DNA from: a virus
Length of the DNA stretch: 42,396 nucleotides
Reading direction: 5' to 3' (one strand)
IMG/VR virus record: IMGVR_UViG_3300035199_000242
Location: 1 to 42,396 of that record
The notes beneath the pieces were generated by a model that made no database searches, had not been told where the DNA came from, and was given only the letters and a program-made list of their open reading frames with translations. This document shows positions 36,106 to 42,396 of the stretch, in pieces. Made by a program: the position numbers and the translations under genes. Positions within the stretch are counted from its first letter, which is position 1, and every line of letters starts with the position of its first letter.

Positions 36106-38007
36106 TTATGTCAGGGACACAGATTCGGGATCGACAGAAAGGTCGTCCATTATGCCGATGCCTGCTGCCTGTGCCTCTGGGGTTTCCTCGGTTGAGGGAG
36201 TATCGTTTCCTGCTTTTTCCTGCAAATCAAGTTCGCGGCGTTTCGTGGTCATCCGGTCCAGCTTCATCAGGGTGTTCTGGGCGAGATGTCGTGCGGCGAA
36301 TGAATACTGCCCACAGTCGAAGTCGTCCTGCGGTCGGCGCACGACCTCCCAGTACAACTCGGTCTTGCCGTATTTGTCTGGTTTCGTTTCCTTGAGCACC
36401 TCGCCAGTCATCTGCTTCATAAACTCACTGTCGATCCCCTTGTGAAAGAATATCCCTACCTCGCCGCTTGAGTTGATCGCAGAACTGAGTTGGTCCTTAA
36501 AAAAGTGCGGGTGGATATGGAAGAGGGTCAGTGAACGCTTCCCGCCGAATAGTTTCCCGTTCGGAAAACTCTCGATGCGAGACGGAGCGACGGGTTTCGT
36601 CTGCCGTGTCTTACTGCCCTTCTCACCCTTGATCGGCATGATGTATGGATGCCTGAGAGCGTACTCGTATGCCTTCATCGTGTCATATCCAGTGTCAAGC
36701 AGCACTTTCGTCACGAACAGTTCGCGACCAGCGTCGTCGATGTAGCTTCGCTGCATAAGTTGCTCGTCGATGTCGTCTATCACCGCGAGGTATCCGTTGT
36801 CGATAAGGTAGTGCGCCCGAAGCGTCAATGCGTAGACGTGGAAGACCAGATGCGACTGCTGTATATCTGTTGTGCCCAACAATACGCAGTCGTCGGAAGT
36901 AGGCACAACCCCCTGCGCGTAGACGTGCTTGGTCTGTCTGTCCCTGATCGCTGCGAGCGAGATCTCTTTCTTCGGTGGTTCTCGCCACCAGTCCCCGCAA
37001 GTCGAGTTGACAAAGTTTTGAAGTCGGGACGGATCGTCCTTCGACTGCAAGAAGTTCTGCACGACCTGTGCGATCGTCACCCACTTGGCATACCATGACG
37101 GCAGCTTGAAGGTCGCGTGTTTCGGGTCTATTGTCTTTGCCTCGGCAACCCACTTGCCGTCGTCAACCATTCTTTCCTTGTCGTCGTCGTTGAGTTTCTT
37201 GTTGCACGACGGGCACTCGATAAAGGCATCGCGAGCGATCTCATCGACCCGCTTGCTCTTGACTTTGGTGTTGAACTTGAAGTCACGCTTGAAGTCGATC
37301 ACAAACGGTTTGCCGCAGCGAGCACACGGCACATTGTACTGGCGACGGTCCCCTTCGAGGTAACTCTGCGAGATATGCCCGTGCTCCGCAACAGGGGTGG
37401 AGGTTTCGAGCACCTTCATAAAGTCCTCGAACGTCTTCGCTCGCTCCAGTGCCAACCAGACGGCACCCGCTTCATCCTTCACGTTGACAGGATACTTTTC
37501 GGTCTCATCCAGAAGTAGATAGCGCGATGCTCGCGACGCAAGGTTTGCTGGAGAGTTCGCACCGATCCAGTTGACCGCACAACGGCGCAGGATGTACTCG
37601 CTTTTCTTGAAGTCGTCGGGGTCGGTTGTCAACTGCGCTGCCACGTTCGGCGAGTCCTCGATAAGCGGCATCATGTTCTGTTGACTTTTTGAGCGTGCTA
37701 TGTCGGCATTCGGCATGACGATCAGGACTGGATCAGGATCTTGGGATATGCAATAGCACACCCAGCAGTACCCAAGCAGGGTCAGACCAAGCTGGGCACC
37801 CTTGACGACTGTCACCCGTGTGAGTGACGGGTCTTCCAGGGCATCGAAGATGCCGCGTGCGTAAGGCACCATGTCGGTGCGGTAGTAACCGTATGATCCC
37901 CGTGCCACGGGTTGCCGCAGGGAGAGCACGATGTTCTGCTCAACCCACTCCCATAGGGGCAATCTCGGCGGCTGGATGTACGGGGTCTCTATGTTGATGC
38001 TGATCAT
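36106..38007 (-). CDS. Terminase large subunit (GpA family)
   Basis: This 633-aa protein follows the GpA pattern: an N-terminal WVEQNIVLSLRQPVARGSYGYYRTDMVPYARGIFDAL segment, the ATP-binding VTVVKGAQLGLTLLGY (Walker A variant), IVMPNADIARSKSQQNMMPLIEDS, a Walker B-like RYLLLDETEKYP, a zinc pair region (PCARCGKPF, then ECPSCNKKLNDDD), and the nuclease half including LLGTTDIQQSHLVFHVYAL (D-type metal site) and KVLLDTGYDTMKAYEYAL. It cuts and pumps DNA into heads. GpA-type enzymes belong to lambda-like cos packaging systems, so a cos site would be expected near the TerS end. I could not identify one. Confidence 0.92.
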   Translation of the reverse strand: MISINIETPYIQPPRLPLWEWVEQNIVLSLRQPVARGSYGYYRTDMVPYARGIFDALEDPSLTRVTVVKGAQLGLTLLGYCWVCYCISQDPDPVLIVMPNADIARSKSQQNMMPLIEDSPNVAAQLTTDPDDFKKSEYILRRCAVNWIGANSPANLASRASRYLLLDETEKYPVNVKDEAGAVWLALERAKTFEDFMKVLETSTPVAEHGHISQSYLEGDRRQYNVPCARCGKPFVIDFKRDFKFNTKVKSKRVDEIARDAFIECPSCNKKLNDDDKERMVDDGKWVAEAKTIDPKHATFKLPSWYAKWVTIAQVVQNFLQSKDDPSRLQNFVNSTCGDWWREPPKKEISLAAIRDRQTKHVYAQGVVPTSDDCVLLGTTDIQQSHLVFHVYALTLRAHYLIDNGYLAVIDDIDEQLMQRSYIDDAGRELFVTKVLLDTGYDTMKAYEYALRHPYIMPIKGEKGSKTRQTKPVAPSRIESFPNGKLFGGKRSLTLFHIHPHFFKDQLSSAINSSGEVGIFFHKGIDSEFMKQMTGEVLKETKPDKYGKTELYWEVVRRPQDDFDCGQYSFAARHLAQNTLMKLDRMTTKRRELDLQEKAGNDTPSTEETPEAQAAGIGIMDDLSVDPESVSLT

Positions 38008-38014
38008 TGTGTTC

Positions 38015-38689
38015 TCACCCTGCCTCCTTCAGTGTCCGCAATGCGCCGACAATGTGTCGCAGCACCCTGTCAACCTCGATGTCGATGACCTTGACGCATT
38101 CTGCTTTGGATCGCTTCGATGCCACGGCAGGCCCAAGTCGCTTTGCAAAAGATCGGAGTTCCCCCTCAACGGCACCGTGGGCAAGCATGTAGATCCGTTC
38201 AGCCTCCTTGAGGGAAACGACCTCGCCACGCTGCTTTTCGATGAGCGCAGAGTCTTTCTCGACTCGGCGCAGGGTGTCCATTGCCTTCTCCCACGTCCTG
38301 TACATTGATGCGGCACGGGCATCATCCTGCTGGTTGACTGCCTTGACCCATTCGTTGTGGACGAACCTTTCTGCCGTGCGACACCTTTCGAGTGCCATAG
38401 ACCAAGTGTGGGGCGACTCGGTTGGTTTCGTGGGAACGGGATCAGATTTTTCCTCACTCTCCTTCTTGCTTCCAATATGGGCAAGTTTTGCAGAATCCGC
38501 TCGGACGTTCTCGGCGTACCACTTCCGCACCGCATCGAGATCAAACAGGTTCTTGTGGTGCCCCGCGTGCGGTTTTCGCGCCGCGACAGGCAGTCCCCTC
38601 TTGATATGTCGCGATAGGGTGCTTTTTGTCTTAATCCCAAGAGCGTCGAGGACGGCCCTAGAATCGACGAGGTCTTCTTTGTTTTCCAT
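38015..38689 (-). CDS. Terminase small subunit (Nu1-like)
   Basis: This 224-aa protein begins with a helix-turn-helix (EDLVDSRAVLDALGIKTKSTLSRHIKRGLPVAARKPHAGHHKNLFDLDAVRKWY), the MerR/Nu1-type DNA-binding domain that recognises packaging sites. A helical oligomerisation region follows (WSMALERCRTAERFVHNEWVKAVNQ, LIEKQRGEVVSLKEAERIYMLAHGAVEGELRSF). It lies 7 nt upstream of the large subunit, its usual partner. An out-of-frame ORF on the same strand (38029-38706) is rejected. Confidence 0.82.
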   Translation of the reverse strand: MENKEDLVDSRAVLDALGIKTKSTLSRHIKRGLPVAARKPHAGHHKNLFDLDAVRKWYAENVRADSAKLAHIGSKKESEEKSDPVPTKPTESPHTWSMALERCRTAERFVHNEWVKAVNQQDDARAASMYRTWEKAMDTLRRVEKDSALIEKQRGEVVSLKEAERIYMLAHGAVEGELRSFAKRLGPAVASKRSKAECVKVIDIEVDRVLRHIVGALRTLKEAG

Positions 38690-38724
38690 GCCATGCCATC
38701 TCTCACGTGCGGGGTGTTCTGTGT

Positions 38725-39834
38725 TTATTCATGGTCTAGCCTTGCGCCTTCTGCTGCTTCGATGAACGCTTTCGCGACTTGCGGGACGATTGCATTGCCC
38801 GCTCCCCGCAGCAGGCCCACTCGTCCGGGTATCCCATCAGCCAAAGGGAAAAGCGCGGGTTCAACTTCCAGCCTGCCATGTCTGTCGTCTTGCCGTGCCT
38901 CGGTGTCGCCCAGCCCGCCGTATGCGTCTGCTGCGCTTGATCCGCGAGGTTCATGGCATAGTCTTCCCCTGACTTCCGCAAGACCCTCCCCGCTGGCGTC
39001 AGGTTGCCGCTCCCCAAGTTGTCCGGCATTACTACGCGAGGAGTCGCCCACCCAGCGGGCAGGCACTCGCCTTGCTTTCCCGTCTCGGCAGGGCCACCAG
39101 ACTGTGCGGGTCCAGTCAACAGATAGTTCTCTGCTATGCGGTCTAGAGTGTCGTTCCGCTCTCTCCCGTTGTCTGGCCTGATCGTTGCGTCCTTTGGTGC
39201 GCCTTTGTGATCCCGACTTGTCGCCGTGGGCCATCCCGCCAGAAGCGCAGCCCCGCCCGGAGTCAGCCCGTGTGTCTTCCCCTCGCTCGGCGCCACTCGG
39301 CCCTGCCGATACGAGTGATCGTTCCGTGGACTCGGCCACCCACCAGAGCCTCTGCCGGATGTGGGGCGCCCCGAAGCCCGCAGCGCACATATCTGCAACC
39401 CCGCAAACATATCCCATTGCCTCCAAATCAGCGTGTACTCCGGCGACCCATTCACGTCCGTCGCGGCTTGCAACCTGTTCGCCAAAGACGCTTGGAGGTC
39501 TACGCTGGGCGATAAGCCACCGAAAAGCGGGCCAGCAATGTCTCTCGTCAGTAATCCCTCCACCCTTTCCGGCAACAGAAAATGGCTGACATGGACAAGA
39601 GCCTGTCCAGGCTGGTCGGTCGTCGGGCCAATTAGCCATCCGCAATGCGAGAGGCCATCCGCCAATGCCTGCGAAAAAGTGACATTGCGTAAATCCGTCG
39701 AGGTCGGCTGGGGCGATGTCTCGGATGTCCCGCTCATCGACTACCCCGTCCGCTATCAATCCGTCCGCTATCAATTCCCGTAACCATTGCGCTGCTCCCT
39801 TGTCGTGTTCGTTGTAGAATGCGCCGCCGCTCAT
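38725..39834 (-). CDS. DNA cytosine-C5 methyltransferase 2
   Basis: This 369-aa enzyme has a ~50-residue N-terminal extension (YNEHDKGAAQWLRELIADGLIADGVVDERDI), then motif I FAGIGGW (54-60), the catalytic loop GSCPCQPFS with C82, FGEQV (119-121, the phage variant of ENV), IRQRLWWVA (motif VIII), and motif IX-X near the end (GLLRGAGNAIVPQVAKAF). It is a different subtype from methyltransferase 1. The target recognition region between VIII and IX is Arg/Ser/Gly-rich. It starts after AAGGCGAGGC. It is overlapped along most of its length by a +1-frame ORF. The neighbouring ParB-like and PD-(D/E)XK-like genes suggest a DNA-modification module. Confidence 0.87.
   Translation of the reverse strand: MSGGAFYNEHDKGAAQWLRELIADGLIADGVVDERDIRDIAPADLDGFTQCHFFAGIGGWPLALRMANWPDDRPAWTGSCPCQPFSVAGKGGGITDERHCWPAFRWLIAQRRPPSVFGEQVASRDGREWVAGVHADLEAMGYVCGVADMCAAGFGAPHIRQRLWWVAESTERSLVSAGPSGAERGEDTRADSGRGCASGGMAHGDKSGSQRRTKGRNDQARQRERAERHSRPHSRELSVDWTRTVWWPCRDGKARRVPARWVGDSSRSNAGQLGERQPDASGEGLAEVRGRLCHEPRGSSAADAYGGLGDTEARQDDRHGRLEVEPALFPLADGIPGRVGLLRGAGNAIVPQVAKAFIEAAEGARLDHE
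38736..39737 (-). CDS. Overprinted +1-frame ORF on methyltransferase 2
   Basis: A 333-codon ORF begins 97 nt inside the methyltransferase gene in the +1 frame and ends 11 nt before its stop. Segments include LPERVEGLLTRDIAGPLFGGLS, LQASLANRLQAATDVNGSPEYTLIWRQWDMF, the repeated GWPTATSRDHKG/AGWATPR motifs, and NPRFSLWLMGYPDEW near the end. I recall closely similar phage proteins (GSPEYxLxWKxWDM, GWPTPxxxD, LNPxFxxWLMGYPxEW) annotated next to this type of Dcm. The end motif matches that of the overprinted ORF on methyltransferase 1 (NP...MGWPxxW). Initiation signals are weak. Function is unknown. Confidence 0.55.
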   Translation of the reverse strand: MSGTSETSPQPTSTDLRNVTFSQALADGLSHCGWLIGPTTDQPGQALVHVSHFLLPERVEGLLTRDIAGPLFGGLSPSVDLQASLANRLQAATDVNGSPEYTLIWRQWDMFAGLQICALRASGRPTSGRGSGGWPSPRNDHSYRQGRVAPSEGKTHGLTPGGAALLAGWPTATSRDHKGAPKDATIRPDNGRERNDTLDRIAENYLLTGPAQSGGPAETGKQGECLPAGWATPRVVMPDNLGSGNLTPAGRVLRKSGEDYAMNLADQAQQTHTAGWATPRHGKTTDMAGWKLNPRFSLWLMGYPDEWACCGERAMQSSRKSRKRSSKQQKAQG

Positions 39835-39867
39835 GCCTCGCCTTATGCCGAATTAGTTTTTAATAAA

Positions 39868-40470
39868 TCACAGCAACAGTCTTAACGTATCAATCGCGAG
39901 GTCGCACTCGATCTTTGTCCCAGACGCGCCAAATATCTTCTTCAACTCGTTCATCTGCTCGTCGGTTCGGCACAGGATGCGAAACGCCCTTACATCGGGT
40001 TCCTCGTCCTCTGGGTCTGGTGGTGGTGGTGGAGAGGTGCTCGCCATGAGAGCATGGAGGGTTTCGGTATCGAATCCCGTAAGCTGGAGATCGACCGCGC
40101 CCGTGTCCACCAACTCGATCATATCCTTTGCCAGGGTCAGGTCCAGTGATGACAATTCTGCTATCTGGTTGTCGGCGAGAACATCGGCAAACTCTAGTTC
40201 GTCGCTGGCGTAATCTTGCCTATCGACTGGAACCTCGCTCCACTTCATGTGCTTCGCCGCGAGAAGACGACCGTGTCCCTTTGTCATCAATCCGCTTCGA
40301 GTGGACACCACAATCGGCATTCGCCATCCCGTGACGCTAATGATCTTCGCGAGCAACTCGATCTGATCCTGCGGGTGCATATTCGGGTTGTTCGGTCGCG
40401 GCTTGAGCGAGTTTGTCTGGACGATCTCGTCGTGCGCGCAGTGGACATCTATGCCGTCTTTGGTGGTCAT
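39868..40470 (-). CDS. ParB-like nuclease-domain protein (200 aa)
   Basis: From the ATG at 40470 (overlapping the previous stop as ATGA) this 200-aa protein shows the ParB/Srx-type core: LKPRPNNPNMHPQDQIELLAKIISVTGWRMPIVVS, TKGHGRLLAAKHMKWSEVPVDRQD, and ADNQIAELSSLDLTLAKDMI. GHGRLLAA is the GxxR motif variant. A Pro-rich linker (SPPPPPDPEDEEPDV) and a C-terminal alpha-beta region (AFRILCRTDEQMNELKKIFG) follow. In phages such proteins commonly accompany DNA methyltransferases, as here. An upstream alternative start at 40554 would overlap the neighbour by 88 nt and is not favoured. Confidence 0.78.
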   Translation of the reverse strand: MTTKDGIDVHCAHDEIVQTNSLKPRPNNPNMHPQDQIELLAKIISVTGWRMPIVVSTRSGLMTKGHGRLLAAKHMKWSEVPVDRQDYASDELEFADVLADNQIAELSSLDLTLAKDMIELVDTGAVDLQLTGFDTETLHALMASTSPPPPPDPEDEEPDVRAFRILCRTDEQMNELKKIFGASGTKIECDLAIDTLRLLL

Positions 40471-40955
40471 GCTACGCGCCTGTGCTCCGCTATTTCCATC
40501 GGGCAGTCGCGCAGCATCCACTCGCGGTAGGTCGCTCGGTCCAACCGATACCACCCTCCCCCGCTCGTAGCGTTGTAGATCCAGAACCTGTTGCCGATAC
40601 TAACGTCCATTGCGGCGAGTTGATTTGTCGGTGGACCTCCTTCCAACTCGAACACCACGATCCACAACGGGACTTCGAGTGCCCCCGCTACGTAGTGCAG
40701 GTGCTGTCCCTGCGGAGAGTCTACGTTGTATCGGGCGACGACCTTTGGCAGGTATGCCTGTGGGCAAATCACAGTGTGGTCGGGTCGGGTCAGTTCCATC
40801 ACGGCAATAGGGTACATCTTCCTCGTCGTGTGATCGCGTCGCCACTCGATGTGATCAACGTCGAAGCAGTACGCGCTGCCACCGAATGTCCATCTCCACA
40901 TTCGGTATATGAGTGCCCTGTCCTCCGTGTCTTCTCTGTTATGAACCTTTGCCAT
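40467..40955 (-). CDS. Putative PD-(D/E)XK-like protein (162 aa)
   Basis: A 162-aa protein with AYCFDVDHIEWRRDHTTRKMYPIAVMELTRPD, where D (in DVDHIEWR) and E (VMELT) are spaced as in small PD-(D/E)XK nucleases, although the usual lysine after E is replaced (ELT). Later strands (LWIVVFEL, RFWIYNATSGGGWYRLD) complete an alpha-beta fold. It is coupled to the ParB-like gene by an ATGA overlap. It may bind or cut DNA as part of the methyltransferase/ParB module. Catalysis is uncertain. Confidence 0.5.
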   Translation of the reverse strand: MAKVHNREDTEDRALIYRMWRWTFGGSAYCFDVDHIEWRRDHTTRKMYPIAVMELTRPDHTVICPQAYLPKVVARYNVDSPQGQHLHYVAGALEVPLWIVVFELEGGPPTNQLAAMDVSIGNRFWIYNATSGGGWYRLDRATYREWMLRDCPMEIAEHRRVA

Positions 40956-41102
40956 CAGGAAGACGTGTCCTCTGGGTTCATTGCTTTTCTCCTTTCAAGC
41001 GGAGGGGTTAACCCTTCCCCGCGAAACGCCTATATGTATTGATTCTCTACTCTCTCTATAAGACTTAATAGATACATACATAAGGCGGTTCGTTTGCTGG
41101 GG
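40956..41102 (-). promoter_or_regulatory. Candidate late-array control region with GGGTTAACCC palindromes
   Basis: This 147-nt gap is the largest non-coding stretch in the leftward array. GGGTTAACCC (41005-41014) and GGGGTTAACCCC (41099-41110) flank an AT-rich core (TATGTATTGATTCTCTACTC and a following TCTATAAG and TTAATAGATACATACATAAG). The palindromes look like operator sites. A leftward promoter in the core is likely, but no clean -35/-10 pair could be fixed. Confidence 0.5.
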
Positions 41103-41492
41103 TTAACCCCTACTGTCAGCGATGTCATCTATCGCGGTCGATATGTTTGTCAACGTGTTCCGACACGTATCGCACCCGCAGTTCAAAAACAGTAGTCGGG
41201 CAGCTTCAACGACAGCTACCGCTGATCGAAACATATCCCGCTGCGCGGTGGTTACAGCGAGTATGGCCGCACGCTCGCGCTCCTGCTGCTGCTCGTCACG
41301 GAACTCTTGCAACTCAGGGGAAACGTCTTCGAGGTCACTATGGTGTGCTACGACGAACGGATGTTCAGCAAGGTATTGACGGAGTTCTTCGTTAAACTCC
41401 ATCGCGCTTTCCTGCCACGCTGCAATCGCGCCAGAATCGTGGACACTCGCTGGCGGCTTGATCTGTATCTTGAGATTGAGTTCTATGCTCAC
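41103..41492 (-). CDS. Hypothetical protein with coiled coil and cysteines (129 aa)
   Basis: The GTG at 41492 is chosen because GAGGAGG lies 5 nt upstream and GTGA overlaps the previous stop. The protein begins MSIELNLKIQIKPPAS, contains a charged helix (ELQEFRDEQQQERERAAILAVTTAQRDMFRSAVAVVEAARLLF) and ends with CGCDTCRNTL, a C-x-C-x2-C cluster. No family is recognised. It precedes the control region at 40956-41102. The second palindrome overlaps its stop codon. Confidence 0.6.
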   Translation of the reverse strand: MSIELNLKIQIKPPASVHDSGAIAAWQESAMEFNEELRQYLAEHPFVVAHHSDLEDVSPELQEFRDEQQQERERAAILAVTTAQRDMFRSAVAVVEAARLLFLNCGCDTCRNTLTNISTAIDDIADSRG

Positions 41493-41680
41493 CTCGTCCT
41501 CCTCGTATCCTCGACCCGCTTGCGCCGATGTTGATCCCTGGTCCACGGGTACTTGAGTGCGCCGTTGACCATAGCCTTTGCCGTTGTGCGTGAGATGCCC
41601 ACTGCCATCAATGCCTCGATCCGCGACTCTTCATCGTCGAGATCCATGTCCTTGCCGTTGATTTTGTGAATATCGCTCAT
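41489..41680 (-). CDS. Small hypothetical regulator-like protein (63 aa)
   Basis: This 63-aa protein has an acidic N-terminus and a possible helix-turn-helix (RIEALMAVGISRTTAKAMVNGALKYPW) followed by a basic tail (RDQHRRKRVEDTRRTR). The GISRTTAKAMV segment could be a recognition helix, suggesting a DNA-binding role. No family is assigned. It overlaps the next gene's GTG. Confidence 0.55.
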   Translation of the reverse strand: MSDIHKINGKDMDLDDEESRIEALMAVGISRTTAKAMVNGALKYPWTRDQHRRKRVEDTRRTR

Positions 41681-41683
41681 TCG

Positions 41684-41866
41684 TCAGTGCATCTCCTCCG
41701 ACAGGGAGAAAACGTGGTCGAGCCAGCAAACGTGGTCCCGCTCATGCCGCTCAACGGCACGGTACACACGCATACGCAACACATGCCGCTGGAACGCTCG
41801 GACTGCCTTGCGCTGCCTGTCGCGACGCTGCGCCTCATGCAAAAGTTGGTTCGTCACGGGAACCAT
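41684..41866 (-). CDS. Small basic hypothetical protein (60 aa)
   Basis: A 60-aa ORF (MVPVTNQLLHEAQRRDRQRKAVRAFQRH...) fills the space between its neighbours with 3-nt and 7-nt gaps. It is Arg- and His-rich, perhaps nucleic-acid binding (CWLDHVFSLSEEMH at the end). The ribosome binding site is weak, and support comes mostly from tight packing in the array. Confidence 0.45.
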   Translation of the reverse strand: MVPVTNQLLHEAQRRDRQRKAVRAFQRHVLRMRVYRAVERHERDHVCWLDHVFSLSEEMH

Positions 41867-41873
41867 ACGACTG

Positions 41874-42164
41874 TTACCGATAGTACCGCACTTTCCAGTG
41901 GTGAACTAGATCGCGCATGTTCTCAATGCTCTGGAGCGACATCAGGGACAAATACCTCGCCCTCCATCCGGTCGGCAGGAACCCCGCCACCCAGATCAGT
42001 CGTGGGTTCCGCAGGGTAAACGCAATGTGTGATGCCTCCCTCTCGATCAGGCTTTTTAGCTGGACTGCCTGTTTGTTCATTTCCTCAAGCTGCGCCGCCA
42101 GATCCTTCTCCCCCTCCTTGAGAACCTTTAGCCTGGATCGCACGCTATCTGCCCTACCGCTCAT
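41874..42164 (-). CDS. Coiled-coil hypothetical protein (96 aa)
   Basis: The ATG at 42164 follows GAGAGGCATAGA, a strong site inside the end of the previous gene. Upstream in-frame starts are rejected. Residues 8-45 form a coiled coil (SRLKVLKEGEKDLAAQLEEMNKQAVQLKSLIERE). The rest, with NPRLIWVAGFLPTGWRARYLSLMSLQ, is moderately hydrophobic. No family is recognised. Confidence 0.6.
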   Translation of the reverse strand: MSGRADSVRSRLKVLKEGEKDLAAQLEEMNKQAVQLKSLIEREASHIAFTLRNPRLIWVAGFLPTGWRARYLSLMSLQSIENMRDLVHHWKVRYYR

Positions 42165-42165
42165 T

Positions 42166-42369
42166 CTATGCCTCTCTGGGTTTTGGTTTGGGACCAGTCT
42201 TCTCTCGGATGCCAACAGCAGTCTCGACGGACAAATGATCGCGTAGTGCCTCCTCGACAACGTGCCCACGGGTTGCATCGCGCCGCTTCATGCGCGCACG
42301 GCTCTCCACCTCAGTGTCTATAGCGTGAGCGTAGTCCTCATGTACGCGACATGTGAGCAGTATCCTCAT
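42166..42369 (-). CDS. Ribbon-helix-helix-like DNA-binding protein (67 aa)
   Basis: The 67-aa product starts MRILLTCRVHEDYAHAIDTEVESRARMKRRDATRGHVVEEALRDHL: a short strand followed by two helices in the spacing of CopG/Arc ribbon-helix-helix repressors, then a basic tail (EKTGPKPKPREA). The ATG follows AAGGGTGAT. As the first leftward gene within the window, next to the divergent end, it is a candidate repressor of the phage promoters. Only 27 nt of upstream sequence are visible, so a longer N-terminus cannot be excluded. Confidence 0.6.
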   Translation of the reverse strand: MRILLTCRVHEDYAHAIDTEVESRARMKRRDATRGHVVEEALRDHLSVETAVGIREKTGPKPKPREA

Positions 42370-42396
42370 ATCACCCTTGTTAAGGCCGCACAGGGC

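Noticed and set aside
38029-38706. 225-codon minus-strand ORF over the small terminase gene
   Set aside because: Out of frame with the helix-turn-helix and oligomerisation regions. Arg/Ser-rich shadow.
1-42396. tRNA, integrase and lysogeny genes
   Set aside because: None recognised. No tyrosine or serine recombinase motifs and no cloverleaf structures were seen by eye.

Overview
The window reads as a nearly complete genome of a tailed, siphovirus-like double-stranded DNA phage of about 42 kb. It carries terminase, portal, protease/capsid, head completion, tail tube, tape measure, tail tip, lysis and replication/recombination genes, and no ribosomal, metabolic or integrase genes. The host is not identifiable by name. 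Lipobox-bearing lipoproteins and an Rz1-like small lipoprotein point to a Gram-negative envelope. The Thr/Asn-rich, signal-peptide-bearing virion proteins would fit a PVC-type (Verrucomicrobiota/Kiritimatiellota/Lentisphaerota) host, but that is a weak inference. Whether the two ends join cannot be proved from the sequence.

Layout. Positions 1-14300 are transcribed rightwards (early functions). This half has several sigma70-like promoters of the TTGACR/TAYAAC type, repeated leader sequences, and very uniform GGAGACACAC ribosome binding sites. It begins with small accessory ORFs and a Gp88-like protein. An operon follows with a MoxR-type AAA+ ATPase, a DUF3150-like protein and a metallopeptidase/VWA protein. 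Next come a cytosine-C5 methyltransferase, a probable single-strand annealing protein with a Cas4-like nuclease, a glycosyltransferase cassette that looks inserted, a DUF1064-like nuclease, and a winged-helix replication-type protein.

Positions 14316-42369 are transcribed leftwards as one dense, translationally coupled late array. Read from the right, this holds small regulators (a ribbon-helix-helix protein among them), a PD-(D/E)XK-like protein, a ParB-like protein, a second methyltransferase, TerS, TerL, a gpW-like joiner, a lambda-type portal, a fused prohead protease/major capsid protein, a DUF2190 decoration protein, head-tail completion proteins, tail tube, an overlapping pair in the tail-assembly-chaperone position, tape measure, tail tip/fibre proteins, a holin-like protein, three lipoproteins (one an HNH nuclease), a papain-like protease, a DUF1353-like protein, a metallophosphoesterase and a wHTH protein.

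Points that stand out: (1) both methyltransferase genes carry a long ORF in the same (+1) alternative frame, and the two alternative ORFs end in a common motif; (2) virion proteins carry N-terminal Sec-type signals, including a DUF2190 capsid decoration protein; (3) an HNH nuclease has a lipoprotein signal, sits next to two other lipoproteins and a papain-like protease, and no recognisable endolysin is present; (4) a glycosyltransferase cassette is bracketed by a 34-bp direct repeat that duplicates the start of the next gene; (5) an exact 26-bp element lies at identical spacing upstream of two early promoters, and hairpin-bearing leaders recur.
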